A DNA stretch of 5,034 bases, from positions 1-5,034 of the forward strand of contig JAKASY010000216.1 of assembly GCA_021817625.1 (NCBI GenBank), written 5' to 3'. The notes beneath the pieces were generated by a model. It saw only the letters and a program-made list of their open reading frames with translations, was not told where the DNA came from and did not search any database. Below, piece after piece: positions 1-5,034 of this stretch. Made by a program: the position numbers and the translations under genes. Each line of letters begins with the position of its first letter. The stretch's first letter is position 1. Source of the DNA: Bacillota bacterium (GTDB lineage Bacteria; Bacillota_E; JAJZYS01; JAILZS01).

Positions 1-2
1 GC

Positions 3-86
3 GTGCGCGAGCACCGCCTGGTGACCACGGTGACGCCTGGCGCGTACGCCCCCTACCGCCTGGCCGTGGTGCCCCGGGGTCGGTGA
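3..86 (+). CDS. C-terminal end of an unidentified protein (5' end outside window)
   Basis: The first frame that stays open from the left edge and ends before the next gene reads 27 codons, ending ...YRLAVVPRGR, with the stop TGA at 84-86. Its codons have mostly G or C in the third position, as in the genes that follow, and its composition looks like a normal protein tail rather than an Arg/Ala/Pro-rich shadow frame. Too little is present to name a family. The stop overlaps a GTG (83-85) in another frame, and the next recognisable coding sequence starts about 63 bp downstream in the same orientation, so the upstream gene may share a transcript with the kinase-like gene. It remains possible that the frame is only open by chance. 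Confidence 0.45.
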   Translation: MREHRLVTTVTPGAYAPYRLAVVPRGR

Positions 87-149
87 GGCGGGCGGCGGGC
101 GGCGGCCGGCGGCCGGGGGAGAGCCTCCCGAAAGGCGCGGCTCGTCCTC

Positions 150-606
150 ATGTGCGATCTGCCGGGAGCGGGCAAGACGATGGTCGCGCGCCGCCTGGCC
201 GCGCAGATGGGCTTCGTGCGCCTGTGCCCCGACGAGTGGATGGCCGCGCTCGGGATCGATCTCTACGACGAGCCGTTCCGGGCGCGCCTCGAGGCCCAGC
301 TCTGGCTCTTCGCCCGCGAGCTCCTGGCCATGGGCCAGAGCGTCATCCTCGAATCCGGCTTCTGGCTGCGCGCCGACCGCGACGAGAAGCGGCTCGGCGC
401 CCGCGAGCTCGGCGCTCGGGTCGAGCTTCGCTACCTCGCCGCCCCGCTCGATGTCCTGTGGCACCGCCTGGAGCGGCGTAACGACGGTGCCGGGGCGGGC
501 GCCGCGGGTGGTCGGCCGCGCCGACCTCGAGCGCTGGAGCCGGCTCTTTGAGCCGCCGGACGACGCGGAGCCGGCGCTCTTCGATCCGGCGTCCGCGAAC
601 GCATGA
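150..606 (+). pseudogene. AAA_33-type P-loop kinase-like gene, interrupted by a frameshift
   Basis: This encodes a small P-loop NTPase of the AAA_33 / zeta-toxin / chloramphenicol-phosphotransferase-like kinase group, expected to move phosphate from ATP to a small, unidentified substrate. Reading from ATG 150: Walker A-like DLPGAGKT at residues 3-10 (usually GLPGxGKT, so the first Gly is Asp), the RLCPDEW motif at 24-30, the ILESGFW strand at 66-72, lid arginines R74 and R77, and the typical PLDVLWHRLERRN helix at 99-111. After Asn111 this frame degenerates into Gly/Ala/Arg and stops at 551. The expected tail (RADLERW, then LFEPPDDAEPALFDP) is present one base out of frame and ends at TGA 604-606. 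One extra G in the GGGG run at 492-495 would join both parts into about 151 residues, close to the family's usual length. The start is also uncertain: family members have a beta strand before Walker A, and the codons for RLVL are present upstream (138-149) with no in-frame start codon. It may be a pseudogene or a sequencing or assembly error. Confidence 0.8.
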
Positions 607-660
607 GAATCCGCTGAGAACGCAGGAGGCGGCGGCCGACACGCGAATGCCCACCCACTC

Positions 661-665
661 GGAAG
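661..665 (+). promoter_or_regulatory. Probable ribosome binding site supporting the GTG start at 672
   Basis: GGAAG lies six bases before GTG 672 and is a partial match to the Shine-Dalgarno consensus. The deacetylase frame has an in-frame stop at 615-617 and no other ATG, GTG or TTG between it and 672. GTG 672 is therefore the first usable start, and the one that leaves a short charged N-terminus before the membrane segment. A stronger AGGAGG at 624-629 is too far upstream to serve this start. Confidence 0.45.
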
Positions 666-671
666 CCATGT

Positions 672-1868
672 GTGCGGAACAAGGGGTGGGTCGTCGCGAG
701 CCGGGACGAACGGCGGGCGGCCCTGGTTGTGTCTACGGCCGCGGCTCTGACGCTCGCCGCCCTGACCGTGTTTGGCGCCCGCACGCCGGCCGGCCGCGCC
801 AGCCTGGCCCTGGCGCGGCAGACGCTGGGCGGCTGGCGGCTCGGCCGCATCGCCTTCTCGGGACGCCCCACCGCGGCCCCGGCGGCGCGCCGCTCGGTCG
901 GGCCGCCGCCGACGGCGGCGCCCCCGGTGGCGGCTTTCTCTGATCACGACTGGTGGGCGCAGGCACTCGCGGTCCGCCACTGGCCCGCCCCCGTCGGCCT
1001 GTCGCTGGCCGCCGACAGCGCACCCAAGGACTCGGTGGCGGTGTTCGTGTACCATCAGGTGTCGCCCGTCGGCTGGCCGCTTCAAAACGGCCCGGACGCG
1101 ATCACACCGGCCCGCCTCGCCACCGAGTTCGCCTTCTTCCGGGCGCGGCACGTGCCGACGCTCACGCCGGCCCAGTTCGTCGCCTTCGTGCAGGGCCGCG
1201 AGCGCGTGCCTCGGGGAAGCGTCTTCCTGACGTTCGACAACGGCCTTGAGGGCGTGTACCGGTACGCCTACCCCCTGGCCCTGCGCTACCACGTTCACAT
1301 CACCGTGTTTGTCATCGGCCGCCGCCTGCGCGACCGCTGGCGGCCGGGGGACCGCTTCCTCGCCTGGGACCAGGTGACGGGAATGGCGAAGAGCGGCCTT
1401 GTCAGCGTCGAGTCGGAGACCTACGACCTGCACAGCGTCGAGACGATCGCCCGCGGCCGCTACGGACCGTACGTGGAGCGGCGGTGGGAGACCTATCCCC
1501 TCGGGCACGAGGAGCCGCTCGCCAGCTACCTGCGCCGCCTGCGCTACGGCTTCACGCAGCAGCGCCTCGTCTTCTGGCGCCACCTGCACACCACGCCGAC
1601 GCTGCTCGTGTGGCCGTTCTCCACGTACAACCTCGTGGCCGAGAGCGAGGCGCGCGCCGCCGGCTACGCGGCCGCCTTCGCCGTCTACCCCGGCGTGGTC
1701 ACGCCGCGCCCCGGCGCCGACCTGTTCGCCCTGCCGCGCAACCCCGCGACCTTCATGTGGGACAACGTGCCCGCCGAGTACGACGCGCTCTACGGCACCC
1801 GTCCACTGACGCCCGCACGTGGCGCCCTCGTGGCCGCAAGCGCGCACGGCCCCGAGCGACGCACATAG
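672..1868 (+). CDS. Membrane-anchored polysaccharide deacetylase-like protein (NodB fold, CE4 family) with altered metal site
   Basis: This is a 398-residue protein of the carbohydrate esterase 4 / NodB-homology group, closest in layout to PgaB/IcaB-type enzymes that remove N-acetyl groups from extracellular amino-sugar polymers. The N-terminus has a charged stretch (NKGW, RDERR) followed by a hydrophobic segment at about 17-36 without a clear signal-peptidase site. It is therefore probably a signal anchor, with an Ala/Pro-rich linker to about residue 118. The domain follows: VYHQV at 126-130, TFDNG at 187-191, a W-D-Q-V / KSGLVSVESETYDLH stretch at 232-254, WPFSTYN at 314-320, and a late LFALPRNP at 351-358. 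The motif 1 catalytic Asp189 is kept, but the second, metal-binding Asp is Asn190. In motif 2 the expected SHTxxxH reads SETYDLH, so the first His is Glu249 while His254 is kept. The WPYG turn reads WPFS. The Asn change is known in PdaA-type members, as I recall; the Glu is more unusual. It may be active with an unusual site, or may only bind sugar polymers. The substrate is unknown. It ends 25 bp from the convergent peptidase gene. Confidence 0.85.
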   Translation: MRNKGWVVASRDERRAALVVSTAAALTLAALTVFGARTPAGRASLALARQTLGGWRLGRIAFSGRPTAAPAARRSVGPPPTAAPPVAAFSDHDWWAQALAVRHWPAPVGLSLAADSAPKDSVAVFVYHQVSPVGWPLQNGPDAITPARLATEFAFFRARHVPTLTPAQFVAFVQGRERVPRGSVFLTFDNGLEGVYRYAYPLALRYHVHITVFVIGRRLRDRWRPGDRFLAWDQVTGMAKSGLVSVESETYDLHSVETIARGRYGPYVERRWETYPLGHEEPLASYLRRLRYGFTQQRLVFWRHLHTTPTLLVWPFSTYNLVAESEARAAGYAAAFAVYPGVVTPRPGADLFALPRNPATFMWDNVPAEYDALYGTRPLTPARGALVAASAHGPERRT

Positions 1869-1892
1869 GGCGCGACACCGGCCCGCCGCGCC
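1869..1892. terminator. Weak hairpin between convergent stops
   Basis: The 25 bp between the two facing stop codons contains GGCGCG (1869-1874) and its exact reverse complement CGCGCC (1887-1892), with a 12-base loop. A shared terminator would make sense at a tail-to-tail junction. However, the stem is only 6 bp and no T-run follows on either strand, so in DNA this GC-rich the match could be chance. Confidence 0.2.
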
Positions 1893-1893
1893 G

Positions 1894-3762
1894 CTAGGCG
1901 TACTCCACGTACTGCCGGAGAAACGACTCGACCGAGGTCCAGAAGCGCTGGATGGTGTCCGCGCGCCGCCAGCCGTGGCCCTCCCCCGGGTACACCTCGT
2001 AGAGGTGGGGCACGCCGCGGCGCCGCAGCGACTCGACGATCGTGTCCGCCTGGTTCTGGGGAACGACCGGGTCGTCGGCTCCCTGGAACACGGCGATCGG
2101 GTCGACGATGCGGTCGGCGTGGAAGATGGGCGAGCGCTCGCGGTAGCGCGCGGCCGTCTCCGGCAGCGGCCCGATCATCGTGTCGAGGTAGCGCTCCTCG
2201 AACTTGTGCGTCTCGGCCGCCAGGGTGAACAGGTTCGACACGCCGTACAGGCAGATGCCGGCGCGGAACGCGCCCGGGCGCTCGCTCAGGGCGCGCAGCA
2301 CGGTGTAGCCGCCGGCGCTACCGCCCATCACCACGAGACGACGGCCGTCGGCGATGCCCTGGTCCGCCAGGAAGCGGCCGCCCGCCGCCGTGTCCGCGAG
2401 GTCGTAGAGGCCCCAGCTCTCCAGGAGGGCGTCGCGGTAGTCCCTGCCGTAGCCGGTCGAGCCGCGGTAGTTCACGTCGAGCACGACGTAGCCGCGGCTG
2501 GTGAAGAACTGCACGTCCGCCTTGTAGCCGGCGGTCGTCTGACCGGTCGGGCCGCCGTGGACGTGCACGATGGCCGGCGGCGGCGAGCCCAGGGGCGTGG
2601 CCGGGCGGTAGAGCAGGGCATGCACCTCGCCCCCGTCCTCGCCCGGGTAGCGCACCGCCTCGGCCTGTGCGTGGGCCGTGGCGGGGACGCTCTCGCTCGC
2701 CGCCCTGCGCAGGACGCGCGGCCCCTCCCCCTCCCCGTCCGCGGGCCACACGAGGAGCCGCGGCGGGATGGCGGACGCCGAGCCGATGCAGGCGACGCCG
2801 CCCGCCGACACGGCCACCTGGCCGACGTCGGTGTAGGCCTCGGCGCCGGGCAGCGGGCTGTCCGCCCCGCTCTCCAGGTCCAGGCGCCGCAGGGTGCGTG
2901 TGCCCCGCTCGCTGTGCACGTACACGACCGCGCGGCCGTCGGGCGTGAACGCGTGCAGGTGCATGCCCTGCGCCCAGGCCGGCGCGCCCAGCTCGGCCTG
3001 GGACGCGCGGGTGAGGGCGTGCGCGGCGCCGCTCTCCAGGTCGAGGAGGAAGAGGTTCCAGAAGCCGGAGCCCGCGTCCGACGCGTAGAGGAGGCTCCTC
3101 CCGTCGGGCGAGAACACCGGCTGGAGGATCGCGTCGTCGCCGCCCGCCAGGGTCGTCACCTCGACCGCGCGCGGCCAGCCGTCGCCGTCGCGGACGAGGC
3201 GCGCCAGCTTGAGCCACGTGCCGTCCCATGGCATGTGCGGGTGGTTCCAGGAGACGAAGGCAAGGCGGTCGCCGTCCGGATGCCAGGCGGGCTGCATGTA
3301 GAAGTCCTCGCCCGACGCGAGCTGGCGCGGCCAGCCCCGGCCCTCCGCGTCCACCACGGCCACGACGTCCCGGCGCTCGTAGGAGTGGACGAAGGCGACG
3401 AACGCGCCGTCGGGCGAGGGGGCGGGGCTCGCGCACTCGCCGAACACGGGCGTGATCGCCTGGGCCGTGCCCTCGTCCAGCGGCTGGCGGTAGAGCCGCC
3501 CGCCCGAGGAGAAGTAGGCGACAGCGCGCCCTACGCCGAAGTCGCCGCCGCCATAGCCCACGCGGGCGCGCACGCTGAGGTCGGTGGTGAGATCGCGGTC
3601 GGCAGCCTCGGACATGCGCCGGCGCACCAGCACGCCGCGGTCCGACCGCCCCTCGAGCCAGACAAGGGTGCGGCCGTCCGTGTCCCACGCGACGTCGGAC
3701 AGGCGGACTTGGGACGCCAGACGCTCGGGCGTGAAGAGACTCCTGGGCCGTGTCTCGGCCAT
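1894..3762 (-). CDS. S9 family (prolyl oligopeptidase-like) serine peptidase, DPP/acylaminoacyl-peptidase type
   Basis: This is a complete 622-residue member of peptidase family S9 (COG1506 group), which cleaves short peptides and releases dipeptides or acylated residues. The N-terminal half is a beta-propeller, shown by repeated PDG-type blade motifs near residues 25-38 (DTDG variant), 115-125, 159-172, 216-229 and 270-284. The alpha/beta-hydrolase domain starts at about 370. HGGP at 402-405 supplies the oxyanion-hole region, NYRGSTGYG at 431-439 is a family signature, GGSAGGY at 480-486 holds the nucleophile Ser482, GADDPVVP at 561-568 holds Asp563 (or Asp564), and GEGHGW at 593-598 holds His596. 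All three triad residues are present, so it should be active. There is no signal peptide, so it is cytoplasmic. ATG 3762 follows a modest GGGGAT five bases upstream and gives a normal N-terminus; length is in the usual range for shorter S9C members. It lies 81 bp after the MFS gene on the same strand and is probably co-transcribed. Exact specificity cannot be read from sequence; bacterial relatives handle hydrophobic dipeptides or N-acylated peptides. Confidence 0.95.
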   Translation of the reverse strand: MAETRPRSLFTPERLASQVRLSDVAWDTDGRTLVWLEGRSDRGVLVRRRMSEAADRDLTTDLSVRARVGYGGGDFGVGRAVAYFSSGGRLYRQPLDEGTAQAITPVFGECASPAPSPDGAFVAFVHSYERRDVVAVVDAEGRGWPRQLASGEDFYMQPAWHPDGDRLAFVSWNHPHMPWDGTWLKLARLVRDGDGWPRAVEVTTLAGGDDAILQPVFSPDGRSLLYASDAGSGFWNLFLLDLESGAAHALTRASQAELGAPAWAQGMHLHAFTPDGRAVVYVHSERGTRTLRRLDLESGADSPLPGAEAYTDVGQVAVSAGGVACIGSASAIPPRLLVWPADGEGEGPRVLRRAASESVPATAHAQAEAVRYPGEDGGEVHALLYRPATPLGSPPPAIVHVHGGPTGQTTAGYKADVQFFTSRGYVVLDVNYRGSTGYGRDYRDALLESWGLYDLADTAAGGRFLADQGIADGRRLVVMGGSAGGYTVLRALSERPGAFRAGICLYGVSNLFTLAAETHKFEERYLDTMIGPLPETAARYRERSPIFHADRIVDPIAVFQGADDPVVPQNQADTIVESLRRRGVPHLYEVYPGEGHGWRRADTIQRFWTSVESFLRQYVEYA

Positions 3763-3793
3763 GGCGGATCCCCGCTCTCTTCGTTTGGTGGGG

Positions 3794-3837
3794 CGGGCGC
3801 TGGGGACGCGAGCGCCCGGTCGGGCGCCATCGCGTCC
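3794..3837 (-). other. GC-rich hairpin with a competing alternative fold in the MFS-peptidase spacer
   Basis: The 81 bp spacer holds a long imperfect palindrome. The outer arms GGACGCGA (3804-3811) and TCGCGTCC (3830-3837) pair over 8 bp. Inside them GCGCCC (3812-3817) pairs with GGGCGC (3822-3827) around a 4-base loop, with a 2-base bulge (3828-3829). A second, mutually exclusive stem is possible between CGGGCGCT (3794-3801) and AGCGCCCG (3811-3818). In the minus-strand transcript the hairpin forms 6 bases after the transporter stop. No U-run follows, so a classic intrinsic terminator is unlikely. An mRNA-end stabiliser, a partial (attenuating) terminator, or a structure that lowers peptidase expression relative to the transporter are possible. 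Strength was judged by eye only. Confidence 0.4.
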
Positions 3838-3843
3838 GGGGCC

Positions 3844-5034
3844 TCAGCCTAGGGTTCGGGCCGGCCGGGCCAAGTCCTTGCCGAGGTCCGCGCGCGGTCG
3901 ACTGCGCGCTCTGCCGCTGGCCAGGGTGAGCGCGCCGAGCGCGAGGAGGGCGCCCAGCCCGGCGTACGCCAGGGCGACGTGCCGGGCGGCCATGAGCGCG
4001 CCCGCGAGCGGGAACAGGGCGATCATGCCGAGGCTGAAGGCCGTGCCGGGAGCGCTCAGCACCGTGGCCCGCACCGCCTCCGGCGTCTCCCGGTTGAGCG
4101 ACGTCTCGTAGACCGGGTCGAGGAGGCCGTCCCCCGCCTTGAAGGCGAGGAAGGCGGCCGCCGCCGCCGCGAGCGGCAGGCTGCCGGACAGGGCGATGAG
4201 CAGCGCCAGGGCGGCCGCGCCCAGCTGCAGCGCTGGCCGCGCCGCGCGTTGGGCGAGGCGGCCGCCGACGGCGCTCGCCGCCGCGGCGCAGAGGTTGGAG
4301 GCGGCGATGAGGATCGTCGCGAGGGCGACGGACGCCCCGCGCAGCACGAGCGTGGACTGGGCGTACAGGCTCGTCAGGGCGGTCGCCAGCAGGAACACGC
4401 CGCCGAAGGCGACGAGTCGGGCGAGCGGCGGGCGCGAGCGCACGGCGCGCAGGGCCTCGGCCATGAGCCGCAGGGGTGAGCGCGGCGGCGCCCCATCGGC
4501 GCCTGCGCTCGGGATGTGGGCGGGCAGGGCGAAGAGGGAGACGAGGGCGAGCGCCTGGCTCGCGGCCGTCAGGCTGTACGGCCAGGCCCAGCCGAGGCGC
4601 GTGGCGATGAGGCCGCCGGCCGCCGCGCCGACGCTCTCGGCCAGGTAGCTCACCTGCACCACCCGGCCGTACAGGCCGCCGTAGCCCGCGGCGCCGGCCG
4701 GGGAGGCGGCGGCGATGCCATAGAGGAGCGCGCGGTCGGCACCGCCCACGAACGTGTAGCCGAGCGCGCCAAGCGCGAAGGCCACGGTGCCTAGCGCCAC
4801 GGACGCGGGCGCGGCGGCGTAGACGGCCAGAGGCTGCACGGCGCCGATGGCGATGCCGATCGCCATGCTCAGGCGGCGGCCGTAGCGGTCCGCGAACGCG
4901 CCGGTGGGCAGGTCCGAGAGCAGGGAGGCGATGTGCCAGCCGGCCTCGGCGACGCCCACCTGCCACAGGCTCCAGCCGACGTGCAGGAGGTAGAGGATCC
5001 AGAGCGCGCTCACCGGCCTCAGGTACCAGAGCGC
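3844..5034 (-). CDS. Major facilitator superfamily transporter (5' end probably outside window)
   Basis: This is a 12-helix MFS permease, probably a proton-driven exporter of small molecules; the substrate is unknown. Counting from the in-frame GTG at 5013 there are 389 residues. The same frame stays open to the window edge (preceding codons read ALWYLRP) and this extra sequence resembles the start of helix 1 in MFS proteins, so the true start is probably beyond 5034. The loop 2-3 signature (motif A-like) DLPTGAFADRYGRR is at 34-47. Hydrophobic segments lie at about 1-18, 22-40, 48-66, 71-91, 118-138, 143-163, 197-217, 227-247, 261-280, 281-299, 320-342 and 345-366. A charged central loop (165-196) separates the two halves. 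The DGLLDPVYETSLNRETP block at 295-311, followed by RAT at 315-317, is typical of the second half in drug-efflux-like MFS members. The C-terminal tail is short and Arg-rich, as expected inside the cell. It is first in a probable two-gene unit with the S9 peptidase; any promoter lies outside the window. Confidence 0.9.
   Translation of the reverse strand, partial: ALWYLRPVSALWILYLLHVGWSLWQVGVAEAGWHIASLLSDLPTGAFADRYGRRLSMAIGIAIGAVQPLAVYAAAPASVALGTVAFALGALGYTFVGGADRALLYGIAAASPAGAAGYGGLYGRVVQVSYLAESVGAAAGGLIATRLGWAWPYSLTAASQALALVSLFALPAHIPSAGADGAPPRSPLRLMAEALRAVRSRPPLARLVAFGGVFLLATALTSLYAQSTLVLRGASVALATILIAASNLCAAAASAVGGRLAQRAARPALQLGAAALALLIALSGSLPLAAAAAAFLAFKAGDGLLDPVYETSLNRETPEAVRATVLSAPGTAFSLGMIALFPLAGALMAARHVALAYAGLGALLALGALTLASGRARSRPRADLGKDLARPARTLG

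Noticed and set aside
83..481. Open frame starting at GTG 83, overlapping the upstream stop
   Set aside because: Although the GTGA overlap is attractive, the product beyond the first 20 codons is Arg/Pro/Gly-rich, while the frame from 150 has clear kinase motifs. At most its first codons could belong to a frameshifted kinase.
607..671. Possible promoter for the deacetylase gene
   Set aside because: No convincing -35/-10 pair was seen in this 65-base, GC-rich gap; transcription may come from upstream or from a promoter type I cannot recognise.
343..871. Open frames on the minus strand opposite the kinase and deacetylase 5' region
   Set aside because: The products are Arg/Ala-rich without motifs; codon composition fits the plus-strand genes instead.
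548..943. Open frame with ATG starts at 647 and 668, downstream of AGGAGG
   Set aside because: The product is Arg/Gly/Pro-rich with no domain and overlaps the hydrophobic anchor of the deacetylase in another frame, which is the better coding interpretation.
1819..3852. A 677-codon open frame on the plus strand opposite the S9 peptidase
   Set aside because: Its product is rich in Arg, Ala, Val, His and Gly with no recognisable domain, and it runs antisense to a protein with a full catalytic triad. Long open antisense frames are expected in DNA this GC-rich.
2318..4966. An 882-codon open frame on the minus strand spanning both the transporter and the peptidase
   Set aside because: It is a shifted frame of two well-supported genes. 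The product is dominated by Arg, Ala, Gly and Pro and has no membrane segments or motifs.

Overview
This is a 5 kb stretch of very GC-rich bacterial DNA (GC clearly above two thirds by eye, with G or C at nearly every third codon position). It carries two gene groups that face each other. No marker in the window fixes the lineage. A high-GC Bacillota, Actinomycetota or other GC-rich bacterium are all possible. There is no sign of a mobile element, CRISPR array, tRNA or rRNA.

Plus strand, 1-1868: the last 27 codons of an unidentified gene, then a small P-loop kinase-like gene of the AAA_33 / chloramphenicol-phosphotransferase-like type (150-606), then a membrane-anchored polysaccharide deacetylase-like protein (672-1868). 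The kinase gene is broken by a +1 frame change near 483-500. Its conserved C-terminal end continues in a different frame to a stop at 604-606, and its Walker A motif has Asp in place of the first Gly. The deacetylase keeps the overall layout of the PgaB/IcaB-like NodB-fold enzymes. Two of the three usual metal ligands differ: the motif 1 Asp is Asn and the first motif 2 His is Glu.

Minus strand, 1894-5034: an MFS transporter whose 5' end probably lies beyond the right edge, followed 81 bp later by a complete S9 (prolyl-oligopeptidase-like) serine peptidase with an intact Ser-Asp-His triad. They are probably co-transcribed, transporter first. The spacer between them can form a strong GC-rich hairpin and a competing alternative fold. 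The two gene groups meet tail to tail with only 25 bp between the stops at 1868 and 1894.

The transporter and peptidase are a plausible functional pair (export or uptake of a compound plus cytoplasmic hydrolysis of peptides), but nothing here identifies the substrate. The deacetylase would act outside the membrane on cell-wall or exopolysaccharide sugar if it is catalytic. I see no clearly new multi-gene system. The most unusual points are the altered deacetylase metal site and the frameshifted kinase.
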